DNA of 64,000 nucleotides from Azospirillum endophyticum (GCF_016595245.1 NZ_JAENHM010000091.1:1-64000), one strand, 5' to 3'. Positions 16,984 to 26,045 are shown, numbered from the stretch's first letter. A program made the numbers and translations. The notes: generated from the letters alone by a model not told the origin.

Positions 16984-17912
16984 GACGACTCCTCCGTTAC
17001 GGGAATTCCCGCCATGGCAATCGCCGTAACCGGAACCGCCTTCGCGACGACCGGGGGTTCGACCTTCGTAACGGGCAACCGGACGGTGAAAGCCGATCCC
17101 CGATCCGGCTCGCTCGCCACCGAGATGCCGCCGCCATGGCTGTCCACGATGCAGCGGGCAAGATGGAGTCCGAGCCCGGCCCCGGTCGTCCCGGCGGCAT
17201 TGGACGCGCGGAAATACTTGTCGAACAGCCGGGCCGCGTCGGCCGCATTGACGCCGATTCCCTGGTCCGTGATCCGGACCGTCACATGACCCTCGCCGGT
17301 CGAGAGGTCGAGGCGGATCGTCCCCCCGTTCGGCGAATATTTGACGGCGTTTTCCAGCAGGTTGGAAAACACGACGGCCAGAAGGTCGCGGTCTCCGGGG
17401 ATCGGCGCCGGCCGGTCGAGGCCGTGCAGCTCGAACCGGTGCTCGCCGGCCGCGGCACCGATCTCCCCCACCAGCGCCGTCAGCATCGCCGCGAGGTCGA
17501 AGGCGATCGGCCGCGCCGCGGCGGTGCCGAGCCGGTCGTTGGTCAGGCAGCGTTCGATCAGGTGCAGCATCCGCTGGACCGCGTTGCGGATCTTGCCCAC
17601 CCGCGGCATCGCCGAGACCGGCAGCTTCGGTTCCAGTTCCAGCATCTGCGAGGCGCTGTCGATGATCGCCAGCGGCGTGCGGAATTCGTGGCTGACCATC
17701 AGCACGAACTGGCGCTGCTGGAGAGCCATCTCCTTGGTCTCGGTCTGGAGGCGGTCACTGATCTTGGCGATCTTGCGGAACTGGCGCAGAAGCTTGCCAT
17801 GCCGTTCCGCCAGCTTCTGGAATTCCGCCAGCAGCGGGTTGCCGGCATTGGCCGGATCCCCGGCCAGCCGCTCAACCCACTCATGAAGCTCCTGTTCCTG
17901 CGACCGCATCAT
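16980..17912 (-). CDS. Cytosolic sensor histidine kinase sharing the SiaD-type stalk
   Basis: A 310-residue kinase with no membrane segment and no PAS or GAF sensor. Residues 1-63 are a helical stalk closely similar to that of the downstream cyclase (identical KIAKISDR core). The HisKA box is VSHEFRTPL with His75, and the ATPase domain has NLLENAVKYS, DQGIGV and TGAGLGLHLAR. It sits between siaC and the cyclase in the same leftward operon, 23 bp after siaC and overlapping the cyclase gene by 4 bp. Canonical siaABCD loci lack this gene. I infer that SiaC or the stalk controls its activity. No cognate response regulator is adjacent. Confidence 0.88.
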   Translation of the reverse strand: MMRSQEQELHEWVERLAGDPANAGNPLLAEFQKLAERHGKLLRQFRKIAKISDRLQTETKEMALQQRQFVLMVSHEFRTPLAIIDSASQMLELEPKLPVSAMPRVGKIRNAVQRMLHLIERCLTNDRLGTAAARPIAFDLAAMLTALVGEIGAAAGEHRFELHGLDRPAPIPGDRDLLAVVFSNLLENAVKYSPNGGTIRLDLSTGEGHVTVRITDQGIGVNAADAARLFDKYFRASNAAGTTGAGLGLHLARCIVDSHGGGISVASEPDRGSAFTVRLPVTKVEPPVVAKAVPVTAIAMAGIPVTEESS

Positions 17913-17935
17913 TATCCCGGGTGCTCAGTGCGCCA

Positions 17936-18310
17936 TCAATGCGCCAAGATTTCAAAAGGCAGCGAGACGTCTTCGGCGAACTCTTCCGCCATGTCGAGCG
18001 CGCGGTCGTTGTCGCTGTCGTAATGCCAGCGCACCGAAACCGTCTGACCCTTCTGATGGGCACCGTCCAGCATCTCCAGCACGTCGATCATGCATTTGAT
18101 GCTGCTGGTGTTGAGATAGCTCAGCCCGATGTCCAGCACCACCGCGGGAGCCGGGTCTTTCAGATAATCCTCCAGCCAGCTGAACACCGGCGCATAGAAG
18201 TCGAAGGAGTTCTCCGGATAGGATTCCCCTTCGATGCGCAGGAGCCCGGCCGCCGGATCGAAATCGATCAGGGGCGAGCAGGAGGTTGCCTCGATCCGCA
18301 AGCTGTCCAT
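17936..18310 (-). CDS. siaC: SiaC-family regulatory phosphoprotein (DUF1987)
   Basis: A 124-residue protein of the SiaC/DUF1987 family, the normal length. The switch segment LSYLNTSSIKC places a Thr at residue 68, the same number as the phospho-threonine of Pseudomonas SiaC. In the known system, SiaB phosphorylates and SiaA dephosphorylates SiaC. Unphosphorylated SiaC binds and activates the diguanylate cyclase. It is the third gene of a leftward run, 20 bp after siaB, ahead of the histidine kinase and cyclase. Functional assignment rests on family, position and the conserved Thr. Confidence 0.9.
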   Translation of the reverse strand: MDSLRIEATSCSPLIDFDPAAGLLRIEGESYPENSFDFYAPVFSWLEDYLKDPAPAVVLDIGLSYLNTSSIKCMIDVLEMLDGAHQKGQTVSVRWHYDSDNDRALDMAEEFAEDVSLPFEILAH

Positions 18311-18330
18311 TATGCGTGTTCCGTGAATTC

Positions 18331-18876
18331 TTATAGCTGGACTTCAAGGCTGAAGAAGAAGTACGCGTCGTCCACCGCGCGTAGCGAATACTCCAGGGGC
18401 CGGGTGGCCTTGCGGGCCATGTCGATCAGCCCCAGCCCGGCGCCGGTGGCGCCCGCCTCGCGCGGCTTGCGCGACTGTTCCTTGTAGACCGCCTTCAGGC
18501 CGGCCTTGTCCAGTCCCCGCAGCTTCTCCAGCATCGCCGACAATCCGGGGACGTCGCCGGCCTCCATCAGATTGCCGGAACTGACGACGTAATGGTCGTC
18601 CTCCTTGCCGATCACGACGATGCCGCTGTTGGCCGGGATCGGGCGGCCCAGCGCTTCCCGCGAAGCCGTGTAGTTGCGGACGTTCTGTGCCTGCTCGACG
18701 TAGACGGAGAAGACGTCCATGATCGCCGATTTCTCGATCTGCTCGCTTTCCAGATGGTTGCGGACCGCCTTGCCCAGCTCCTCGATGACGCTGTGGCTGA
18801 AGGGGCCGCTGAAGCAGATCAGCAGCTTCTGCCGCGACAGCAGTTCCTGCAGGTTGAAGAGTTCGTTGCCTTTCAT
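18331..18876 (-). CDS. siaB: SiaB-family protein kinase
   Basis: A 181-residue GHKL-type kinase-like protein. It begins MKGNELFNLQELLSRQ and contains SGPFSHSVIEELGKAV, a central VEQAQNVRNYT helix with the Asn/Gln expected of the nucleotide site, and GATGAGLGLIDMARK as the G-box. This order is typical of SiaB (DUF6272), which phosphorylates SiaC. The ATG at 18876 is preferred because the SiaB fold begins there and because it falls 19 nt after the siaA stop. An open frame extends further upstream, but it overlaps siaA and is low-complexity. Confidence 0.88.
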   Translation of the reverse strand: MKGNELFNLQELLSRQKLLICFSGPFSHSVIEELGKAVRNHLESEQIEKSAIMDVFSVYVEQAQNVRNYTASREALGRPIPANSGIVVIGKEDDHYVVSSGNLMEAGDVPGLSAMLEKLRGLDKAGLKAVYKEQSRKPREAGATGAGLGLIDMARKATRPLEYSLRAVDDAYFFFSLEVQL

Positions 18877-18895
18877 CGTGACTTGACGACCTGCC

Positions 18896-20605
18896 TTACG
18901 GGTGGACGGGGGTGGGTGAGGAAGCGTCGGTGCCGGCAGACACCACAGGAACCGGCCATGCGGCGGCGGCCGGCGAAATGGTGAAGCCGACCAGGGTGAT
19001 GTCGTCGCGCTGGGCCCGGTCGCCCTGGTGGTCGGCGAGGGAGCGGGCGAAGGCGGCCCTGCGCTCGGCCATCGGGATCGCGCCGTGCTCCAGCAGCATG
19101 GCGTTGAAGCGCCGGTTGCCAAAGCCGAAGCCGCGGTCGCCGCCGGCCTGATCGAGGAAACCGTCGGTGGTCATGTAGAAGCTGCGCCCCGGCGTCAGCT
19201 CCACCCGATGGGTGGTGAAGCGGTGGCCGATGTCGGACCGGCGGTAACCCAGGCTCTGCGCGTCGCCCTTGATCTCCGTGACCGCTTCGCCGCCGGCGGC
19301 GCCATCGGTGCGGGCACCGGGATCGACGATGTGCAGACCGATCCGGCCCCCGGCGAACAGCAGGTCGCCGCGATCCGGCCGCACCAGGCACAGCCCGATG
19401 TCGAGGCCGTTGTCGAAACGCGGGTTGTCGCGTCCGCGGGCGAGCGCGGTGCGCACCATGCGGTTCAGCCCGCCCAGGATGGCCGCCGGATCGCTGTCGG
19501 GCGTTTCCGACAGGACATGGTCCAGGATGGCGGACACCGTCATCGTCATGAAGGCGCCGGGCACGCCATGGCCGGAGCAGTCGGCGACGCCGATCAGGAA
19601 GCGTCCGTCCTCCAGTTCGCGGAAGATGTGGAAATCGCCGCCCACGACGTCGCGCGGCCGCCACAGCACGCAGACGCCGTCCAGCCGCCGCGCCATTTCC
19701 CGCTCGTCGGGCAGGATGGCGGATTGCAGAAGGCTGGCATATTGGATGCTGTCCATGACCTGCCGGTTGACGACGGCGAGCTGGTCGTTGGACTGGCGCA
19801 GCTCCTCCGTCCGTTCGGCGACGCGCTGTTCCAGCCGCTCGGTGTAGTCGTGGACGGTTTCCGCCATGTGGTTGAAGGCGACGGTCAGCTGCCCGATCTC
19901 GTCGGCACGGCTGTTGCGCAGGCGCACGCGGTAGTCGCCGGCGGCGATGGCGCCGGCCGACCGGGTCAGCCGGGCGAGCGGCGCCAGGACCAGCCGGTTC
20001 AGCAGGACGCTGATCATGCCGATGACGGCGAGCAAGGAGAAGAAGACCAGCCCGGCCATCGGGGCCAGGGCCGTCATGGTGGCGCTTTCCGCCTCCTCCA
20101 GCGAGTAGGTCATGCGCAGCAGGCCGACCATCGTGCGCTCGCCGTTGCTGCCGGACATGACGATCTGCCGTTCGACCGTCGCCAGCTCCGCCCGGCCGGC
20201 CGGGCGTTCCAGCGCCACCAGCGGCTCGCCATGGCCGCCGCGGCCGCCCGACGCCGCCCAGACCTTGACGCTGCGCACCGCCGGATCCTCGGCCAGCAGG
20301 CCGCGGATCATCGCCTCCACCGCGCGGGTGTCGAACTCCCACACCGCCTGGCCCATGGCCGACGCCTGCAAGGTGCCGACCAGCGTCGCGCGGTGGGTCA
20401 GCGCGTCGCGCTGCTGCCGCCCGACCAGGACGGACGAGACGCCCATGGCGATCAGCCCGACCAGCAGCGTACAGCCGACGATCATCAGGATGACGCGCGT
20501 CAGAAGCGACGATCCGCCGGCGCGGGCGGCATCCTCGCCGGAACCCTGCGGGCCGGCGCCGCGAAGCGTATAGGATTCGGTGTCGTCCCAACCCGTGACG
20601 CTCAT
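18896..20605 (-). CDS. siaA: Membrane PP2C-type Ser/Thr phosphatase, SiaA-like
   Basis: A 569-residue inner-membrane protein: an N-terminal helix (VILMIVGCTLLVGLIAMG), a periplasmic sensor of about 150 residues, a second helix (LVFFSLLAVIGMISVLL), a HAMP segment, a coiled coil and a SpoIIE/PP2C domain. Metal-binding motifs are DVVGGDFH, VADCSGHGVPGAFMTM, MTTDGF and RDDITLV. It dephosphorylates SiaC in the Pseudomonas system. The frame is open 76 codons upstream, but the ATG at 20605 has AGGAGG at a 6-nt spacing and is chosen. It is first in the leftward operon siaA-siaB-siaC-kinase-cyclase, which probably converts a periplasmic signal into c-di-GMP. Confidence 0.9.
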   Translation of the reverse strand: MSVTGWDDTESYTLRGAGPQGSGEDAARAGGSSLLTRVILMIVGCTLLVGLIAMGVSSVLVGRQQRDALTHRATLVGTLQASAMGQAVWEFDTRAVEAMIRGLLAEDPAVRSVKVWAASGGRGGHGEPLVALERPAGRAELATVERQIVMSGSNGERTMVGLLRMTYSLEEAESATMTALAPMAGLVFFSLLAVIGMISVLLNRLVLAPLARLTRSAGAIAAGDYRVRLRNSRADEIGQLTVAFNHMAETVHDYTERLEQRVAERTEELRQSNDQLAVVNRQVMDSIQYASLLQSAILPDEREMARRLDGVCVLWRPRDVVGGDFHIFRELEDGRFLIGVADCSGHGVPGAFMTMTVSAILDHVLSETPDSDPAAILGGLNRMVRTALARGRDNPRFDNGLDIGLCLVRPDRGDLLFAGGRIGLHIVDPGARTDGAAGGEAVTEIKGDAQSLGYRRSDIGHRFTTHRVELTPGRSFYMTTDGFLDQAGGDRGFGFGNRRFNAMLLEHGAIPMAERRAAFARSLADHQGDRAQRDDITLVGFTISPAAAAWPVPVVSAGTDASSPTPVHP

Positions 20606-21093
20606 CCACATCCTCCTGGCCCGACCGATCGGGCTCCGTACATCCATGGCGGGTTTCACGGCAGCCCCGATCCGGTCGTCCAGGTCCGCGGTAATCCCAG
20701 GCCCATCAATAAAACCACCCTTGCGAGCAATACGCCGACAGTCATCGTACCGGCCGGCGGACATGATCCGTTTGGCGGAGAAGCCTATCCATAGCACGAC
20801 CGTCCTAGCCCGTCGTGAAATAACATTCGGCAACAGCTTGGTTCATTGTTGGGAAGCTTGAAAATTCGGAACGATGGAAAACTGTCGGCGACCAATATCG
20901 TCCAATTGCAACGATCTGCAACATCGGTGGTCGCTGGGCCGTGAAAGCTTTTGAAAGGTAAGGGATTTTCATGGACGGACGCGCCATCGCCCATGTTACC
21001 CTCCGCCACCTCCGCTTTCGGGAAGGTGGCGGGTGCGTTTCTCTGGACTTGCGACTCGCGATATTTATGATTCTCCAGGCTGGAGTGCGAAGG
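20606..21093. promoter_or_regulatory. Divergent region between siaA and a periplasmic binding protein gene
   Basis: This 488-bp interval must hold the sia operon promoter and the rightward promoter. The stretch 20690-20960 is AT-richer than flanking genes. A hairpin with 9-bp arms (CCGCCACCT / AGGTGGCGG) at 21003-21032 lies in the rightward leader. Open frames entering this interval from both sides lack ribosome-binding sites. Confidence 0.5.
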
Positions 21094-21960
21094 ATGGCGT
21101 TCGGTAGTCGTGCAGTCGTTGCCCCGAGTTTCGCCGCATTCCGCCTTGGCATCCCGGCCGCCGCCGTCCTGGCGGTTCTGCTTTCGGCGGCCCTGCTCCC
21201 GGCGGCTCGGCCGGCCGCCGCCCGTCCGGTGACGGTGCTGGCGCCGGAAGTGCCGCCGATGATGACCGCCGGCGGTACCGGGCGCGAGGCCTCCATCATC
21301 GCCGAGACGCTGGCCGCCTGCGGACATGAAGCGCAGTTCAAGGTGGTGCCCTTCGGCCGCCACTGGAACGAGTTCCGCGACGGCGCCCGGGGCCCCGCCC
21401 AGCTGGATGCCGTCGCCACCGTGCCGGAGGGCATGGAGATGCCGGGGTCGCGGTCCGTCCCCTACATCCTCTATCAGAACGGGGCGTCGGTGCTGAAAAG
21501 CAGCGGCTTGGCGGTGCAGTCGCTGGCCGATCTGGCGGGCAAGCGCGTCATCACCTTTTCCGGCGCTCCGGACGTATTGCCCGGACTGCGGGCCGCGATT
21601 CCCAGCTTCGGCGATTTCCGCGAACGCGCCGACCAGATGGTGCATTCCAACCTGCTGTTCGCCGGACGGGTGGATGCGGTGCTGGCCGACGGGCTGATCT
21701 TCGCCGAATACAACCGCCAGCTTCAGGAAAAGGCGAAGACCGCCGGCGGCCTGCCGTTCGATCCGGCCCAGCCGGTGCAGTTCACCGCGATCTTCCCGCC
21801 GACGCTCTACAGCATGGTGTTCCGCGACGAGTCGCTGCGCGCAGACTTCGACCGGTGTTTTGCGGAGTTGAAGGCGAAGGGCCGCATTGACGCCATCGAC
21901 CGCGAAACGGTGGCCCGCTATGCCGCCACCGTCGGCGATAGATACCTGCCCCAAAAGTGA
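21094..21960 (+). CDS. Periplasmic solute-binding protein (SBP_bac_3-like)
   Basis: A 288-residue protein with an N-terminal hydrophobic segment (IPAAAVLAVLLSAALL) and an Ala-rich cleavage region, so exported or membrane-anchored. The mature part has the two-lobe pattern of family-3 binding proteins: VTVLAPEVPPMM, SLADLAGKRVITFSG and DAVLADGLIFAEY. The ATG at 21094 has GGAG 8 nt before it; an ATG at 21067 lacks one. There are no transport permeases or ATPase nearby, so it may be a stand-alone sensor-type receptor. The ligand is unknown. It precedes a response regulator gene by 118 bp on the same strand. Confidence 0.78.
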   Translation: MAFGSRAVVAPSFAAFRLGIPAAAVLAVLLSAALLPAARPAAARPVTVLAPEVPPMMTAGGTGREASIIAETLAACGHEAQFKVVPFGRHWNEFRDGARGPAQLDAVATVPEGMEMPGSRSVPYILYQNGASVLKSSGLAVQSLADLAGKRVITFSGAPDVLPGLRAAIPSFGDFRERADQMVHSNLLFAGRVDAVLADGLIFAEYNRQLQEKAKTAGGLPFDPAQPVQFTAIFPPTLYSMVFRDESLRADFDRCFAELKAKGRIDAIDRETVARYAATVGDRYLPQK

Positions 21961-22078
21961 GAGATCGGAACCGATATTGCGTGTGCCTGATCGATCCCAT
22001 CCGCCTGATAGGGTTTGCGTAACCCGTTCGGGCGATTAAGATAACCTGATCTGAACGTGAATGGGAGCGTGAGGGGTC

Positions 22079-22858
22079 GTGGCCCGGATCATTGTGGTCG
22101 AGGACGAAGCCGATCTTCGCGACGATCTTGTCGAATATCTCGACCGTTGCGGCTTCGAGGTGCGGGGTGCGTCGCGCGGTGCGGAGCTGGACCGGCTGCT
22201 GGAGGCGGGTCCGGCCGACGTGCTCGTGCTCGACATCAACCTGCCGGATGAGGATGGTTTTTCGGTCGCCCGCCGCATCCGCGCCAGCTCGTCGGCCGCC
22301 ATCATCATGCTGACGGCGCGATCCGGCCTGATCGACCGCGTCATCGGGCTGGAACTCGGGGCCGACGTCTACCTGGTCAAGCCGGTCGAGTTCCGCGAGG
22401 TCGAGGCGCAGATCAAGGCGCTGATACGCCGGATGCAGAAGGGCGCCGGCCCGCTGCCGGCGGCGGAGCCGCTCCAGCCGCCGCCTGCCGCTATCCCCGT
22501 CGCCCATGCCGCCGTCAATGGCGCGGACGCACGCAAGGCCTGGGTATTCGACGACATCGAATGGCGCATCCAGCCGCCCGCCGGCGGCGCCGTGCCGCTG
22601 ACCGCGACGGAGTACAAGTTCCTTTCCCTACTGGTCACCGCGCCCGGCGAGGCGGTGAGCCGCCAGGATATTTCCATCGCGCTGACGGGCCGCGACTGGG
22701 ATCCCTACAGCCGCTCCATCGATTCGCTGGTCCGACGCCTGCGGATCAAGGTGGAGGAGCGCAGCGGCTGCGCCCTGCCGGTGCAGGCGGTGCATGGCGT
22801 CGGCTATGCCTTCGTCGGCCCGGTGGTGAGCAGCGCCGCGGAGGACGGCGCCGGCTGA
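22079..22858 (+). CDS. OmpR-family response regulator
   Basis: A 259-residue regulator starting at GTG with GAGGGG just upstream. The receiver shows the acidic pair VVEDEAD, phospho-acceptor Asp in VLVLDINLPDEDG, Thr in IIMLTARSG and Lys in YLVKPVEF. After a Pro/Ala linker, the winged-helix DNA-binding domain has LTATEYKFLSLLV and SIDSLVRRLRIKV. No histidine kinase is adjacent, so it is an orphan within the window. The upstream periplasmic binding protein is its closest partner candidate, but no kinase connects them here. Confidence 0.92.
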   Translation: MARIIVVEDEADLRDDLVEYLDRCGFEVRGASRGAELDRLLEAGPADVLVLDINLPDEDGFSVARRIRASSSAAIIMLTARSGLIDRVIGLELGADVYLVKPVEFREVEAQIKALIRRMQKGAGPLPAAEPLQPPPAAIPVAHAAVNGADARKAWVFDDIEWRIQPPAGGAVPLTATEYKFLSLLVTAPGEAVSRQDISIALTGRDWDPYSRSIDSLVRRLRIKVEERSGCALPVQAVHGVGYAFVGPVVSSAAEDGAG

Positions 22859-22968
22859 CGGGGCCTTCCCGTCGGGCTCCAGAGGGGGCTCTACCCCGGT
22901 CTCGGCACTCGACTCCCGGCCTTCCTTCGGCGATGGTAGCGCCCGCAAGGAAGGGACGAGAGACCATC

Positions 22969-25890
22969 ATGACCGCCGAAACCGCTGGCGCCGCCACCGA
23001 CTCCGAGAGCACCGCGACCGAAGCCAAGGCCGCCCCCGGCGGCGACGGCAGCGGCCTCTATCTGGTCGACGGCTCCGGCTTCATCTTCCGTGCCTTCCAC
23101 GCGCTGCCGATGCTGACGCGGCCGGACGGCACGCCGGTGAACGCGGTGCTGGGCTTCTCCAACATGCTGCTGAAGCTGCTGGCCGACGCCAAGGCGGAAG
23201 CCGTGGCGGTGGTCTTCGACAGCAAGCGCCTGAATTTCCGCAACGAGTTCTATCCCGACTACAAGGCCCACCGTCCGGAACCGCCGGAGGAGCTGAAGCC
23301 GCAGTTCGCCCTGATCCGCGAAGCGACGGAGGCCTTCTGCCTGCCCTGCCTGGAGCTGGAAGGGTTCGAGGCCGACGACCTGATCGCCACCTACGCCCGT
23401 CTGGCGCAGGAGGCCGGCCGTCCCGTCACCATCGTGTCGTCGGACAAGGACCTGATGCAGCTGGTCCGTCCCGGCGTCGGCATGTTCGACCCGATGAAGA
23501 ACAAGGCCATCGGCCCCGACGAGGTGTTCGAGAAGTTCGGCGTCGCGCCGGACAAGGTGGTGGATGTCCAGGCGCTGGCCGGCGACAGCGTCGACAACGT
23601 CCCCGGCGTGCCCGGCATCGGCGTCAAGACCGCGGCCCAGCTGATCACCGAATATGGCGACCTGGAGGCCCTGCTGGCCAATGCGGAGAAGATCAAGCAG
23701 CCGGCCCGCCGCCAGAAGCTGATCGAATTCGCCGATCTGGCCCGCGTCTCCCGCCGGCTGGTCCTGCTCGACGACCAGGTGCCGCCGCCCAAGCCGCTCG
23801 ACGAGCTGCGCGTGCGCGAGCCCGACCATCAGCGGCTGATCGATTTCCTGCGCGCCCAGGGCTTCCGCAGCATCGTCTCCCGCGTCGAGATGGAGATGCA
23901 GAAGGACGGCCGCATCGCCGATGGCGCGGGCGGCGGCTCGCTCCCGTCCCCCGGTTCGCTCCCCACGCCCGCCGCGAAGTCTCCGGCGCCCGCCGGAAGC
24001 TCGGCCAGTGACGACCGCCCGGCCCGCAAGACGGTGCTGAACGTGCCGGAGGTGCGCTACGAGCTGGTGCAGGATGCCGACGCCCTGCGCCGCTGGGTCG
24101 ACCGGGCGCGCGAGACCGGCGTGCTGGCGGTCGATACCGAGACCGACAGCCTGACTCCGGCCACCGCCACGCTGGTCGGCGTCTCGCTGTCGACCGAACC
24201 CGGCATCGCCTGCTACATCCCGCTGGCCCATGGCAATTCGGCCGCCGCCGCCGGCCAGCTCGATTTCGACGCCCCGCCGCCGCCGGTGCAGATCGCGACG
24301 GCCGAGGCGATGGCGATCCTGAAGGACGTGCTGGAGGACCCATCGGTCCTGAAGATCGGCCACAACTTCAAGTTCGACCACCAGCTGTTCGCCCGCAACG
24401 GCATCACGGTGTCGCCGGTCGACGACAGCATGCTGATCTCCTACGTGCTGGAGGGCGGTTCCCACGGCCACGGCATGGACGAGCTGGCGGAGCTGCACCT
24501 CGCCTATACGCCGATCCCCTTCAAGGAGGTCTGCGGCACCGGCAAGAACCAGATCACCTTCGACCGCGTGCCGCTGGACAAGGCGCTGGCCTATGCCGCC
24601 GAGGACGCCGACATCACGCTGCGCCTGTGGACGCTGCTGAAGCCGCGGCTGGTCGACGACCGCATGGTCACCGTCTACGAGACGCTCGACCGTCCGCTGG
24701 TCCCGGTGGTGGCCGACATGGAGCGGGCCGGCGTCCACATCGACAAGAAGGCGCTGTCCGACCTGTCGCAGAGCCTGTCGCTCCGCCTCGCCGAGATCGA
24801 GAAGGACGTCCATGCGCTGGCCGGCCAGAGCTTCAACATCGGCTCGCCCAAGCAGCTCGGCGAGATCCTGTTCGACACTCTCAAGCTCGGCACCGGCAAG
24901 AAGGGCAAGACCGGCGCCTATTCCACCGACAGCAGCGTGCTGGAGGAACTGGCGGAGCAGGGCCATGCCATCGCCCAGCGCGTGCTCGACTGGCGCCAGC
25001 TCGCCAAGCTGAAGAGCACCTACACCGACGCGCTGCAGGAGAAGATCTCGCCGGTCACCGGCCGCGTCCACACCGCCTTCGCCCTGGCGGCGACCAACAC
25101 CGGCCGGCTGTCCTCGACCGACCCCAACCTGCAGAACATCCCGGTGCGGACGGAGGAGGGCAAGAAGATCCGCCGCGCCTTCGTGGCATCTCCCGGCCAC
25201 AAGCTGCTGAGCGTCGACTATTCGCAGATCGAGCTGCGCCTGGTGGCGGAGATGGCGAACATCCAGGCGTTGAAGGACGCCTTCCGCGACGGGCTGGACA
25301 TCCACGCCGCCACCGCCGCCCAGGTCTTCGGCATCCCGCTGGAACAGATGACGCCGGACATCCGCCGCAAGGCCAAGGCGATCAACTTCGGCATCATCTA
25401 CGGCATCTCCGGTTTCGGGCTGGGCCGCCAACTCGGCATCGCGCCGGGGGAGGCCAATGCCTTCATCAAGACCTATCTGGAGCGCTTCCACGAACTGAAG
25501 GTGTGGATGGAGGCGACCAAGGCCTTCGCCCGCCAGCATGGCTATGTCGCGACGCTGTTCGGCCGCCGCTGCTACATGCCCGGCATCCAGGACAAGAACG
25601 CCGCCCGCCGCGCCTTCGCCGAGCGTCAGGCGATCAATGCCCCGATCCAGGGCACGGCCGCCGACATCATGAAGCGGGCGATGAACCGCATGCCGGGGGC
25701 GCTGGCCGCCGCCGGCAGCAGCGCGCGGATGCTGCTGCAGGTGCACGACGAACTGCTGTTCGAGGTGCCGGAAGCGGAAGCCCAGGATGCCGCGCGGATC
25801 GTGCGCGAGGTGATGGAGGGGGCTGCCCACCTCGGCGTGCCGCTGGTGGCGGAAGCGGGGATCGGCGACAATTGGGAAGAGGCGCATTGA
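22969..25890 (+). CDS. polA: DNA polymerase I
   Basis: A 973-residue, three-domain DNA polymerase I. The 5'-nuclease occupies about residues 28-320 (YLVDGSGFIFRAFHAL, LEGFEADDLIATYA, GDSVDNVPGVPGIG). The proofreading domain at about 360-570 keeps its acidic residues (VDTETDSL, GHNFKFDHQ, AAEDADITL), so 3'-5' exonuclease should be active. The polymerase domain has motif A (VDYSQIELRL), the O-helix (RRKAKAINFGIIYG) and motif C (VHDELLFEVP). ATG 22969 is chosen because the nuclease fold starts shortly after it, with AGGGACGAGAG upstream. It functions in Okazaki-fragment maturation and repair. Orientation and spacing show no operon partner. Confidence 0.97.
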   Translation: MTAETAGAATDSESTATEAKAAPGGDGSGLYLVDGSGFIFRAFHALPMLTRPDGTPVNAVLGFSNMLLKLLADAKAEAVAVVFDSKRLNFRNEFYPDYKAHRPEPPEELKPQFALIREATEAFCLPCLELEGFEADDLIATYARLAQEAGRPVTIVSSDKDLMQLVRPGVGMFDPMKNKAIGPDEVFEKFGVAPDKVVDVQALAGDSVDNVPGVPGIGVKTAAQLITEYGDLEALLANAEKIKQPARRQKLIEFADLARVSRRLVLLDDQVPPPKPLDELRVREPDHQRLIDFLRAQGFRSIVSRVEMEMQKDGRIADGAGGGSLPSPGSLPTPAAKSPAPAGSSASDDRPARKTVLNVPEVRYELVQDADALRRWVDRARETGVLAVDTETDSLTPATATLVGVSLSTEPGIACYIPLAHGNSAAAAGQLDFDAPPPPVQIATAEAMAILKDVLEDPSVLKIGHNFKFDHQLFARNGITVSPVDDSMLISYVLEGGSHGHGMDELAELHLAYTPIPFKEVCGTGKNQITFDRVPLDKALAYAAEDADITLRLWTLLKPRLVDDRMVTVYETLDRPLVPVVADMERAGVHIDKKALSDLSQSLSLRLAEIEKDVHALAGQSFNIGSPKQLGEILFDTLKLGTGKKGKTGAYSTDSSVLEELAEQGHAIAQRVLDWRQLAKLKSTYTDALQEKISPVTGRVHTAFALAATNTGRLSSTDPNLQNIPVRTEEGKKIRRAFVASPGHKLLSVDYSQIELRLVAEMANIQALKDAFRDGLDIHAATAAQVFGIPLEQMTPDIRRKAKAINFGIIYGISGFGLGRQLGIAPGEANAFIKTYLERFHELKVWMEATKAFARQHGYVATLFGRRCYMPGIQDKNAARRAFAERQAINAPIQGTAADIMKRAMNRMPGALAAAGSSARMLLQVHDELLFEVPEAEAQDAARIVREVMEGAAHLGVPLVAEAGIGDNWEEAH

Positions 25891-25902
25891 GGGATGGGGA
25901 AA

Positions 25903-26045
25903 TCCCCCTCTCCCCCCCGGGGAGAGGGTCGGGGTGAGGGGGATGCATAGGGTGGATTCGGTGGGGATCGGGGAGTGAGCGATGCTTGAAGAACCTCGCT
26001 TCGCGTCCCCCTCACCCTAACCCTCTCCCCGGGAGGGAGAGGGGA
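25903..26045. repeat. Inverted pair of REP-like elements between polA and the oxidoreductase gene
   Basis: Two 42-bp copies face each other: 25903-25944 and 26004-26045, the second nearly the reverse complement of the first. Each is itself a palindrome around CCCTCTCC...GGAGAGGG with a GGGTGAGGGGG tail. The pair lies between convergent genes and probably acts as a bidirectional terminator or is a REP doublet. The right copy overlaps the 3' end of the oxidoreductase gene. Confidence 0.75.

Noticed and set aside
18877..19122. N-terminal extension of siaB into siaA
   Set aside because: The extension is Pro/Ser/Arg-rich shadow sequence of siaA. The SiaB fold begins at the ATG at 18876.
22891..25887. 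998-codon antisense frame over polA
   Set aside because: The polA motifs are complete on the sense strand. The antisense product has no recognisable features.
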